Below are positions 1-6,557 of a stretch of 8,654 nt of DNA, in pieces. The stretch is from positions 1 to 8,654 of the forward strand of contig JAPUIV010000060.1 in the NCBI GenBank assembly GCA_027296665.1, in the 5' to 3' direction. A model generated the notes under the pieces. The model made no database searches. It worked only from the letters and a program-made list of their open reading frames with translations, and had not been told where the DNA came from. Positions within the stretch are counted from its first letter, which is position 1; the number at the start of each line of letters is the position of its first letter. A program made the translations under genes and the position numbers. This stretch comes from Acidobacteriota bacterium. GTDB taxonomy: Bacteria; Acidobacteriota; Polarisedimenticolia; JAPUIV01.

Positions 1-1109
1 TGTAGCCGATCGACGACCGAATCGTACGGAGATGGCTGCGCCGAAAAGCCAACCGCTGCCAGGAGCCCACTCGTGTCCGCCGTGCCGGCCGATACGACTT
101 GCAGCTTCGACTGCCATGCCGTGGCCGTGGGAGCATCGCAAGTGGCGGCACAGGTCTGAAATGCGACGTGACCTTCCAGCGGATACGTGCCGGGTTGGGC
201 CGACACGGGAATGTGTAGTGGCAGCGACCAGGTGACCGGACCTGCGTAATACCGTGTGGGTGGATCGTTCGGCAGCGGACTCGGTGTGGAGATCACGGGG
301 GCCGAAGTCGCGACGGGTCCCGTGGTCCAACCTGGGGGTATGCGCGTCTCTAGCAAGGTCGGCTTTTGGAATAGGGACGGTGGTATCTTGGCGTAGGCAT
401 ACACATGCCAATCCTTGTCAGGATCGATCGACACGTACAGCTGGACCGTGTCACCGGGTGAGGCTTTGGTGGTTGACAGCCAGCCGCGAATCGAGCCGTG
501 CGTATTCGGCAGTCGAATGCCAGCCAGTGTCGAGGATGCCGACGGACTTAGCGTCCCCGACAATTTTGCGGAGAAGCTGTTCTCTTTCTGACCAAACGGA
601 ATGCAACCTCCCCGATCCGAACAGACCTGACCTTCGACGTGGCCCTTAATCACCAATGCGCTGGAAGTGCCCGCAGCGGACAACTCAAATGGTACCGACC
701 AGGTGACCTGTCCCGGGTGTTCCTCGACATCCATATCAAAGACATCAATGAAATGCACGTGTGCGGCGTGGTCGGGCGCGAAGCTTCCGAGCAGTCGATA
801 ATCTTCGCTGGGTGCCAGCTTGATCGTCGTCTTCATGGGTCCGCCGGGAGGCTGCGTGATGGAATAGACGTGCCACGACTCGTTCATCGTGGCGGTCACC
901 TCCAACATCCCCACGCGTGAGTTGGCGGCCATGCGAACCCGCGCCGTTATCCGCAGATTCGCATCCGGCGCGGCCGAGTTGAGACCGCCGAAATCGGGCA
1001 GCAATTGGAATTGAACGGGACCTTCGTCGGCCCCTGCCATCGTTGCCAGCAGCGACATACTGAAAAGGAAGAACGAACAGCGGCGGGCCAGACGAATTCG
1101 AAGCTGCAT
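1..1109 (-). CDS. Thiol:disulfide interchange protein, DsbD-like, with two tandem N-terminal DsbD-alpha domains (C-terminal part off the left edge)
   Basis: I translated this minus-strand frame by hand from the ATG at 1109-1107. It stays open for 369 codons to the window edge, so the gene is incomplete at its 3' end. Residues 1 to about 26 form a signal peptide (basic start, hydrophobic core, ATMAGA then DEG). Two copies of a DsbD N-terminal (DsbC/PF11412-type) beta-sandwich follow, at about 45-190 and 195-345. Each begins with a WHVY motif (W79 and W234). Copy 1 has VCSDRGGC, with C163 and C169 in the C-X5-C spacing of E. coli DsbD-alpha (C103/C109). Copy 2 has CAATC (C320/C324), a shorter C-X3-C. 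In the family this domain passes electrons from the membrane core of DsbD to periplasmic partners. The membrane and thioredoxin parts expected downstream are not visible, so a stand-alone alpha-domain protein is also possible. A GAGG ribosome site lies 9 nt before the start. Third codon positions are less GC-rich than in the genes to the right. Confidence 0.85.
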   Translation of the reverse strand, partial: MQLRIRLARRCSFFLFSMSLLATMAGADEGPVQFQLLPDFGGLNSAAPDANLRITARVRMAANSRVGMLEVTATMNESWHVYSITQPPGGPMKTTIKLAPSEDYRLLGSFAPDHAAHVHFIDVFDMDVEEHPGQVTWSVPFELSAAGTSSALVIKGHVEGQVCSDRGGCIPFGQKENSFSAKLSGTLSPSASSTLAGIRLPNTHGSIRGWLSTTKASPGDTVQLYVSIDPDKDWHVYAYAKIPPSLFQKPTLLETRIPPGWTTGPVATSAPVISTPSPLPNDPPTRYYAGPVTWSLPLHIPVSAQPGTYPLEGHVAFQTCAATCDAPTATAWQSKLQVVSAGTADTSGLLAAVGFSAQPSPYDSVVDRL

Positions 1110-1155
1110 CAAAACGTGCCTCGGAGGGTTTTTGGGTTGCCGAGTGGCAGTATGG

Positions 1156-1185
1156 ATTTTAGCGGTGTTGGGAAAATGGCGTCAA
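1156..1185 (-). promoter_or_regulatory. Candidate sigma70-type promoter of the DsbD-like gene
   Basis: Read on the minus strand, TTGACG (plus positions 1185-1180) is followed after 18 bp by TAAAAT (1161-1156). Each hexamer matches the sigma70 consensus at five of six positions. The predicted start of transcription lies about 40 nt before the ATG at 1109, leaving room for the GAGG ribosome site at 1119-1122. The call rests on motif match and position only. Confidence 0.5.
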
Positions 1186-1326
1186 TGTGGAGCCGGCCAG
1201 CGAAGTCCACGGATGCCCGTGTGGTACAAGATCGGTCTCACGGAATGTAGACATTAGCGCGAAGCTCATTCAGGAAACGGTCGAGACGGAGTTGCGACGA
1301 CCACGCATTTTTCACAACCGAGGTGA

Positions 1327-2184
1327 TTACCCAGATTCCTTTTCTGCTTCATGCCCGGCAATCAGGTATTCACCGGTCTCGGCGCTCGACAACATGTCGT
1401 TGAAAAAAGAGCAATCCTCCAGATTCTTCAGGTCGGCGGCGATGTCGGCGAACCTCTTCAGGCATGACCTGAAGACGAACGGGCCGAAACTGACCCGGTT
1501 GACGCCAACCTTTCGCATAAAGGATAGCGACGCGGCGCCAGGCGTCGCCAGGATGTTGATGGGGGACTCTATTCGGTTGCGGAGCGCCCGGACCGTTTCC
1601 TCGTCGCCCGGGCCAATCGGGTAGATACAGTCCGCGCCGGCTTCTGAATAGGCTTTCGCCCTCCTTACCGCTTCCTCGGTCGCATCCTCATGGTTGGGGA
1701 AGGAAGACGACAGGTAACTGTCGACTCGCGCATTCACGACCAGATGCAGGCCCTGATCTTCCGCCACCCGTCTGACCGCGGAGATCCTCCGGCACTGTTC
1801 CTCGACCGGGCGCAGGGGACAGCCCTCCTCCAGGCTGTCCTCGATATTCACGCCCGCCACGCCGCATTCGATCACCTGCCGCACCGTTTCTTCCAGCTCC
1901 AGGATCGATTCTCCGTAGCCTGCTTCGATGTCGGCCGTCACCGGAACATCGACGCTGCGCGCGATGCGCCCGAGGAGGTCAATTAGAGTCGAGCGGTTGA
2001 TCTTCTCTCCATCCTCATAACCCATGGAGGCCGAGATCGCCGCGCTCGCCGTGGCAACGGCTGGATACCCCTTCGCCTGCAGGATCCTGGCGCCGATCGG
2101 ATTCCAGACATTCGGCAATATCAGGAGATCACCACGCGCGTGGAGGGAGCGCAGGGCGTCTGCCTTTCTTCTCTGCGATTCCAT
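1327..2184 (-). CDS. Isocitrate lyase/phosphoenolpyruvate mutase superfamily protein (PF13714-type)
   Basis: This complete 285-residue protein has the length and motif order of the PEP mutase/isocitrate lyase (alpha/beta barrel) superfamily. LLILPNVWNP (20-29) and ATASAAIS (44-51) form the first strands. ADIEAGYG (84-91) carries the Mg-binding acidic residue D85. NIEDS (113-117) is the second acidic cluster, NARVDSYL (151-158) the conserved arginine strand, and ATPGA (213-217) and SFGPFVFR (232-239) lie near the C-terminus. Superfamily members make or break C-C, P-C or C-O bonds next to an alpha-keto acid carboxylate. The K-(K/R)-C-G-H loop of true isocitrate and 2-methylisocitrate lyases is absent: after NIEDS the chain reads LEEGCPLRP, with a lone C122. 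It should therefore not be named AceA or PrpB, and its substrate cannot be given. It is cytoplasmic (no signal peptide). The ATG at 2184 has AGGA three bases upstream. It lies 65 bp after the HAMP-GAF gene on the same strand and may be cotranscribed with it. Confidence 0.9.
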   Translation of the reverse strand: MESQRRKADALRSLHARGDLLILPNVWNPIGARILQAKGYPAVATASAAISASMGYEDGEKINRSTLIDLLGRIARSVDVPVTADIEAGYGESILELEETVRQVIECGVAGVNIEDSLEEGCPLRPVEEQCRRISAVRRVAEDQGLHLVVNARVDSYLSSSFPNHEDATEEAVRRAKAYSEAGADCIYPIGPGDEETVRALRNRIESPINILATPGAASLSFMRKVGVNRVSFGPFVFRSCLKRFADIAADLKNLEDCSFFNDMLSSAETGEYLIAGHEAEKESG

Positions 2185-2195
2185 AATTCCTGGGC

Positions 2196-2201
2196 ATTAT
2201 A
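2196..2201 (-). promoter_or_regulatory. Perfect -10 hexamer (TATAAT) just before the lyase start
   Basis: On the minus strand TATAAT sits 11 bp before the ATG of the lyase gene, directly after a run of eight T. No good -35 hexamer lies 16-18 bp upstream. Transcription from here would give a leader of only a few bases that barely includes the AGGA ribosome site. It may be an internal promoter in the 64-bp gap or a chance match in an AT-rich patch. Confidence 0.25.
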
Positions 2202-2248
2202 CAAAAAAAATTGAGACGGGGAATCTTTGCAGAGAGGGAGGAAAGGCT

Positions 2249-3595
2249 TTAAACCAGGGCGTGTTCCCGGACGGGCGGGCGGGCGGCGTGCTGCTTGGCG
2301 TTTTCGATGGAGATGGCGCCGATGCCGGCGATCGTCTCGGCGAGACGCTTCTCCCAGGGGGTGAACTTTCCTTCCTTGGGGCCGTCTCGAAGGAAGGAGA
2401 TGACCCCCAGCAGGCGGCCCTGATGGAGCATCGGCGCGGCGAGGATGGAGGAGACACCGGCCCGGGAGGCGACTTCGGCCACGTCCCGCATCCTTTCGTC
2501 CGAATGGATGTCATCGATCTGGATGGTCGATCCGGTCACCGCGGCGGCGCGGATTTCGGGATACAGATCGAGGTTGAGCCGCAACGGTCCCTCCCGGATC
2601 TTCAAGGTGGAACTGAGAACGATGGCGGTTTCCGGTTGGTCCGGGTCGATCTGGTGGACCGTGCAACGAAAGCACCGGACGATCTTCATCGCCTGTTCGG
2701 TAAGAACCGCAAGGACCCGCTCCGGATCCTGGATGGATGAGGTCGCGTTGCTGATCTCCACCAACCGCTCGAAATCCTGCTTTTCCCGCTCCAGTCTCCG
2801 GTTGACCTGATCCAGTTCCCGGTTCAGGCGTTTCTCCTCGGCAAACTTCTCCTTGAGGAAACGGGACATCCTCACGAATGCCTCGCTGACCTCGGCAAAC
2901 TCGTCCGTTCCGGATGTATCGAGGGAGATGTCCAGGTTGCCCACATGGATCCGCTCCGCCGCCAACTGGAGTTTCTGGAGCGGGCCGAGCATCGTCCGGT
3001 TGAGGAAGAAACCGAATCCCGCCGCGAACAGGACAGAAACACAGAGTACCGAAAAGAGCCGGATGTAGGACCACTGCACCCGCCGGTGGGCCGATAGGCT
3101 CATCGCGTGGAATCGGTCATCGAAAAACCTGCTGACCCCCCACTGCAGTTGCCGGAGTGTCCGGACCCGCATTCCCAGGGCAGACCCGGTCGCACCCAGC
3201 TTCCCCTCCGGCAGCCGGCTCCCGGTGAAATGATCGTCGACCTCCTGGCGGAGGGTGATGAGTTCCCGGCGCAGGGCGAAGATGTCCTTTTGGTCTTCCA
3301 GGTCCTGGCCATAGGTGTGCAGCACGGTCAATTCGGATAGGACCGTGGCCGTCTGGGCATGGAACTCCATCGGGTCGATCGGATCGGTCCACTCCCGGAT
3401 TCGGTCCACCAGTTGAAGGACCCGGCCCAGATCGGTCCAGGTCTTCTGCAGGAATCTGCGCTGGTTGTTGACATCCTCCAACTGGGCCTCGGCGCTCTGG
3501 GATAAGGAGAGATCCTTGAGGTTGAGATACCCCAGAAACGCGATCGAGGCGATGACGCCCAGCAGGGCCAACAGGATCTTTTTCCTGGTATTCAA
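2249..3595 (-). CDS. Membrane HAMP-GAF sensor-like protein without output domain
   Basis: This 448-residue protein has a short cytoplasmic N-terminus and a TM helix at about 6-23. An extracytoplasmic, mostly helical region of about 150 residues follows, then a second TM helix at about 178-198 (LFSVLCVSVLFAAGFGFFL). A HAMP linker spans about 199-252, with GPLQKL after the TM and DEFAEVSEAF in its second helix. A charged coiled coil (250-282) leads to a GAF domain at about 285-432, recognised by SILAAPML, GRLLGVISF, FTPWEKRLAETIA and AISIENA. The chain ends 16 residues after the GAF core. There is no histidine kinase, GGDEF, phosphatase or methyl-accepting region, so any signalling must go through a partner or dimer contacts. 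In known proteins HAMP domains relay transmembrane signals, and GAF domains bind small ligands or mediate dimerisation. The start is a TTG with GGAG six bases upstream; the only upstream in-frame stretch is closed by a TAG at 3640-3638. It is divergent from the protease operon. Confidence 0.85.
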   Translation of the reverse strand: MNTRKKILLALLGVIASIAFLGYLNLKDLSLSQSAEAQLEDVNNQRRFLQKTWTDLGRVLQLVDRIREWTDPIDPMEFHAQTATVLSELTVLHTYGQDLEDQKDIFALRRELITLRQEVDDHFTGSRLPEGKLGATGSALGMRVRTLRQLQWGVSRFFDDRFHAMSLSAHRRVQWSYIRLFSVLCVSVLFAAGFGFFLNRTMLGPLQKLQLAAERIHVGNLDISLDTSGTDEFAEVSEAFVRMSRFLKEKFAEEKRLNRELDQVNRRLEREKQDFERLVEISNATSSIQDPERVLAVLTEQAMKIVRCFRCTVHQIDPDQPETAIVLSSTLKIREGPLRLNLDLYPEIRAAAVTGSTIQIDDIHSDERMRDVAEVASRAGVSSILAAPMLHQGRLLGVISFLRDGPKEGKFTPWEKRLAETIAGIGAISIENAKQHAARPPVREHALV

Positions 3596-3601
3596 CCGGA
3601 T

Positions 3602-3605
3602 CTCC
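3602..3605 (-). promoter_or_regulatory. Ribosome binding site fixing the TTG start of the HAMP-GAF gene
   Basis: GGAG on the minus strand lies six bases before the TTG at 3595-3593. No ATG or GTG exists between this TTG and the in-frame TAG at 3640-3638, and the first TM helix begins within six codons of the TTG. The non-ATG start is therefore the best choice. Confidence 0.55.
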
Positions 3606-3626
3606 GATAAGAAATCTTCTTCGGAT

Positions 3627-3655
3627 AATATAGGGACCTACCGCCCGCTCAGCAA
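3627..3655 (-). promoter_or_regulatory. Candidate promoter of the HAMP-GAF gene
   Basis: On the minus strand TTGCTG (3655-3650) and TATATT (3632-3627) are separated by exactly 17 bp. The -10 matches consensus at five of six positions, the -35 at only three. The leader would be about 25 nt and include the GGAG site. Confidence 0.35.
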
Positions 3656-3716
3656 CCGGATCGGGGAATTCCACGATTTCCCTTTCGTGATCTCCCCATG
3701 GAAACCTGCGGTAAAC

Positions 3717-3745
3717 TTGAAATGAGACTCCATCAATGGTAAAGA
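3717..3745 (+). promoter_or_regulatory. Candidate promoter of the protease operon
   Basis: TTGAAA (3717-3722, five of six to consensus) is followed after 17 bp by TAAAGA (3740-3745), a weak -10. TG stands at the extended -10 position just before it. The transcript would start about 55 nt before the ATG at 3808. The intergenic region 3596-3807 is the only non-coding space before the operon, so a promoter is expected here; which hexamers serve is uncertain. Confidence 0.35.
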
Positions 3746-3794
3746 TCGGGCCCTGAACACGAAAAGAAGAACCCTTTCACCCTGAAACGGTCCC

Positions 3795-3800
3795 AGGAGG
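3795..3800 (+). promoter_or_regulatory. Perfect Shine-Dalgarno site of the metalloprotease gene
   Basis: AGGAGG ends seven bases before the ATG at 3808. This is a full anti-16S match at optimal spacing. It settles the start against other frames and suggests efficient translation. Confidence 0.8.
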
Positions 3801-3807
3801 TTGTCCC

Positions 3808-6546
3808 ATGAAGCGATCCCTGTTTCGGTTCGGACTCTCGATTCCCTTGCTGGCCGCCGTCCTGGTGATTGCGGCCGCGACCCCCGTCGCCGCGAGAAAA
3901 TCGAAAAAGCCGAAGGAATCGGCCGGCGCCGGCAAGGAAGAGTCAAAAAAGAGCCTGGAGGAGACCGTCGAGGGGACCGAGAAGATCGCCGGTCTCATGA
4001 ACTTCTACCGCTCCCCGGAGAAACTGTACCTCCATGTTCCGGAGGAACTGATCGGGGCGCCGCTCGGCCTGGCCGCCGTCCTGGTGAACGCCGTCGGGGA
4101 CTGGTCGGTGCGCGGCTCCGGCCTCGAAACCTCGGTGGTGAATTGGGAGGCGGTCGGCAACCGGTTGATTCTCCTCAAGAAGAACCTCGATTTCCGCGCC
4201 GACCCCGACTCCTCCATACACTCGGCGGTGGAGGCGACCTTTCCCGATTCCCCGGTCTTTTCCGCGCAGCGGATCCAGCTCCGGGATGAGCCGGCGCCGT
4301 TTTTGATCGACGCGAAATCGTTGTTCGGACCCCAACTTGTCGAGATCCTCCCTTCCCAGTCGGGCTACTACACCAAACCGGAAGATGCCACCCTGGCCTA
4401 CGTGAAGGCCTTTCCGGACAACGTGGTGGCCAGGGTCATCTACCGTTTCCACCGGCGCGACCGGAGTGACTCCCCCAATCGGCAATCGACCGGCTCCCCC
4501 TTCGCGCGTTTCCTCGGCCCCGGCAGGCTTGCCGACCCCCGCACCGTGCAGGTCACCGTCGATTATTATCTGTTCCGCTTGCCGGCCGATGGGTACCGGC
4601 CTCGATTCGCCGACCAGAGGGTGGGCGGATGGTCAATCCCCTACAAGGATTACACCGACGTTGACCGGCGCGATTCCGCCTTCCGGCATATTCTGATCCG
4701 CTGGGACCTCCGCAAGCAGGATCCGGAGGCGGAGATGTCTCCCCCGATCGAGCCGGTCACCTTCTACATCGATCGATCGGTTCCGGAGGAGTGGCGCTCC
4801 CTGGTGCGGGACGCGACCTTGTGGTGGAACACCGCCTTTGAGAAAGTCGGATTCCGCGATGCCATCCGGGTACTCGACCAGCCGGACGATCCCGATTGGG
4901 ATCCGGCCGACATTCACCACACGATGATCTACTGGAACCTGTCGGACAACCTGATCTTCTCCGGCCTGGCGGGACCGGCCTTCTTCGACCCCCGCACCGG
5001 CAAGGTGGTGAAGGCGAATGTCTACCTGAACGGAGAATTTCCCTCCTACGCCCTGCACCGGTATCTGGTGTATGCCTGGTGGCGGGCGCCCGACCCGGGA
5101 CTCGGCCAGGCGGCACTCCCCTTCCCCTCCGCGCAGGATCTGCGCGACCTCCGGAGCCGGCCCTTCTTCTGCGACCGGGCCGCCTCTTTCTCCAGCCAGC
5201 TCGCCTTCGCCCGGCTGGTGCTGCAGTCCCGCGGCGTCCTGCGGCCGGGAACCGTCGAGGCGACCCGCTTCGCCCAGGAGGCCTTCGCCGAACTGGTCTC
5301 CCACGAGGTCGGCCATGCCCTCGGATTCCCGCACAACTGGAAGGCAAGCCTGGTATCCGATCACGAGGCGGTTGCCTCCGGGAAGGTGAACGGCCGGGCC
5401 GGGCCGTCGATCTTTTCCTCCTCGGTGATGGATTACAACCCGATTTACCTGGCGCCGCGGGGAATGGAACAGGGCGATTATTTCCTGCGCGAGGTCGGCC
5501 CTTACGATGACCTGACGGTGGAATATATCTACCGCCCGCTGGACGGGATGTCGGCAGAGGAGGAACTGCGCGCTCTCGACATCATCGCCGCGCGGGCGGA
5601 GACCGAGAACGGAATGATCTATGATAGCGGCGTCCTGAACGCCATCGACCCGACGGCGAGCGCCGACGATCTCGGCGACGATCCCCTGGAGTTCGCGGAG
5701 TCACGCCTGCGGATGCTCCGCGGTGAGGTCCTTCCCCACTTCAAGGACCTGGTCCTTGCCGAGGGGCACGATTACAACCTCCTGCGCCAGGCCCTGGACT
5801 CGGCGATCTTCTCGGTTGCCATGGACTATATCGACTTGACCGCCCGGCACATCGGCGGGCAGTACCTGCTGCGCCGCGTCGCCGGATCTGCCGCCGCGCC
5901 GCAAGGAGGGCCGGCACCGATCACCCCGGTGGAACCGGCCACCCAGCGCCGCGCCCTGGATATCCTGGAAAACCAACTGTTCGCGGAGGGCGCCTTCACG
6001 CTTCCCCCGGAGGTGCTGGAGGCGTTGAAAGCCGACCTGCAATTCGACTGGAACTATCCCTGGCGTTTCGCCAGCGACTACAGTGTCGGCACCCGGATCG
6101 CCGGCCTGTATAACGCAGCCTTGTCGACTCTTTTCGAGCCGGGTCGCCTGGGCAGGGTTCTCGACAACGAGAGGAGATACAGGACAAAGGACCGGTTCAC
6201 CATACCGGAACTATTCGGCCGCCTGGAAGCGATCGCCTTCCGGAAGTTGCCGACCGCCGGGAAACGTACGGTAACCGATTCCGATCCCTTGATTTCCCCG
6301 GACCGGCGCGCCCTGCAGCGGCTGCTGGTCTCGCATCTGGCCCGCCTGGCGTTGACTCCGGCGGCGGGAACCCCCGCGGAGGCGAGCCAGGTTGCCGCCT
6401 TCACCCTGCGTTCGATCGAACGACGCATCGCCGGTGTCGGAGAGGGTGCGGTCCTGGACCGATACACCCGGGCCCATCTCGAGGATCTGACCGGCCGGAT
6501 CCGCCGGACCCTGGAGGCGGTGACGCAGGTCCCCGCGGGGATCTGA
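3808..6546 (+). CDS. Exported zinc-dependent metalloprotease, metzincin-like (DUF5117/DUF4953 family)
   Basis: This 912-residue protein starts with a signal peptide (MKRSLFRF, hydrophobic core, then ATPVAA with cleavage before RKSKK). A lysine-rich linker follows to about residue 52. The next region (GLMNFYRSPEKLYLHVPEEL onward) resembles the DUF5118/DUF5117 N-terminal part of large bacterial zinc proteases. The catalytic core has HEVGHALGFPHNW: H499, H503 and H509 fit the metzincin zinc signature HExxHxxGxxH, with E500 as the general base. A Met-turn, SSVMDY with M541, follows 32 residues after the third histidine. The length is normal for the family. The order of domains and the HExxHxxGxxHN plus SVMDY pair match the DUF4953 C-terminal domain. 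It probably cleaves proteins in the periplasm or outside the cell; the substrate is unknown. Codons are strongly GC-ending. The stop TGA shares its A with an ATG of the following peptidase frame, so the two genes are likely coupled. Confidence 0.92.
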   Translation: MKRSLFRFGLSIPLLAAVLVIAAATPVAARKSKKPKESAGAGKEESKKSLEETVEGTEKIAGLMNFYRSPEKLYLHVPEELIGAPLGLAAVLVNAVGDWSVRGSGLETSVVNWEAVGNRLILLKKNLDFRADPDSSIHSAVEATFPDSPVFSAQRIQLRDEPAPFLIDAKSLFGPQLVEILPSQSGYYTKPEDATLAYVKAFPDNVVARVIYRFHRRDRSDSPNRQSTGSPFARFLGPGRLADPRTVQVTVDYYLFRLPADGYRPRFADQRVGGWSIPYKDYTDVDRRDSAFRHILIRWDLRKQDPEAEMSPPIEPVTFYIDRSVPEEWRSLVRDATLWWNTAFEKVGFRDAIRVLDQPDDPDWDPADIHHTMIYWNLSDNLIFSGLAGPAFFDPRTGKVVKANVYLNGEFPSYALHRYLVYAWWRAPDPGLGQAALPFPSAQDLRDLRSRPFFCDRAASFSSQLAFARLVLQSRGVLRPGTVEATRFAQEAFAELVSHEVGHALGFPHNWKASLVSDHEAVASGKVNGRAGPSIFSSSVMDYNPIYLAPRGMEQGDYFLREVGPYDDLTVEYIYRPLDGMSAEEELRALDIIAARAETENGMIYDSGVLNAIDPTASADDLGDDPLEFAESRLRMLRGEVLPHFKDLVLAEGHDYNLLRQALDSAIFSVAMDYIDLTARHIGGQYLLRRVAGSAAAPQGGPAPITPVEPATQRRALDILENQLFAEGAFTLPPEVLEALKADLQFDWNYPWRFASDYSVGTRIAGLYNAALSTLFEPGRLGRVLDNERRYRTKDRFTIPELFGRLEAIAFRKLPTAGKRTVTDSDPLISPDRRALQRLLVSHLARLALTPAAGTPAEASQVAAFTLRSIERRIAGVGEGAVLDRYTRAHLEDLTGRIRRTLEAVTQVPAGI

Positions 6547-6548
6547 TG

Positions 6549-6553
6549 GGAGG
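6549..6553 (+). promoter_or_regulatory. Ribosome binding site of the M49-like peptidase gene
   Basis: GGAGG lies four bases before the ATG at 6558-6560. The alternative ATG at 6546 overlaps the upstream stop (TGATG) but has only a weak GGGGA before it. The strong site favours 6558, with the overlap possibly aiding re-initiation. Confidence 0.5.
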
Positions 6554-6557
6554 GAAT

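Noticed and set aside
1208..1221. Small hairpin CACGG-ATGC-CCGTG upstream of the DsbD-like gene
   Set aside because: The stem has only five base pairs, there is no U tract, and it lies upstream of the candidate -35, so neither terminator nor operator can be supported.
2203..2210. Run of eight T (minus strand) after the HAMP-GAF gene, as an intrinsic terminator
   Set aside because: No stable GC-rich stem precedes it; the best pairing I find is about four base pairs with a long loop. The run lies next to the TATAAT before the lyase gene.
2272..2283. Three copies of CGGG near the 3' end of the HAMP-GAF gene, as a phase-variation tract
   Set aside because: Three tetranucleotide units are too few to expect frequent slippage, and the tract lies behind the GAF domain where a shift would matter little.
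2024..2740. Plus-strand frame of 238 codons across the lyase start and GAF region
   Set aside because: It spans parts of two well-supported minus-strand genes and the gap between them, and shows no recognisable motif.
3672..3689. Inverted repeat CACGA/TCGTG with an 8-bp spacer in the divergent intergenic region, as an operator
   Set aside because: Five-base arms are expected by chance in a region of this size, and no regulator gene is nearby.
4633..5364. Antisense frame of 243 codons inside the metalloprotease gene
   Set aside because: It lies opposite the catalytic domain with its HExxH motif, shows no domain features, and has the typical skewed composition of a shadow frame.
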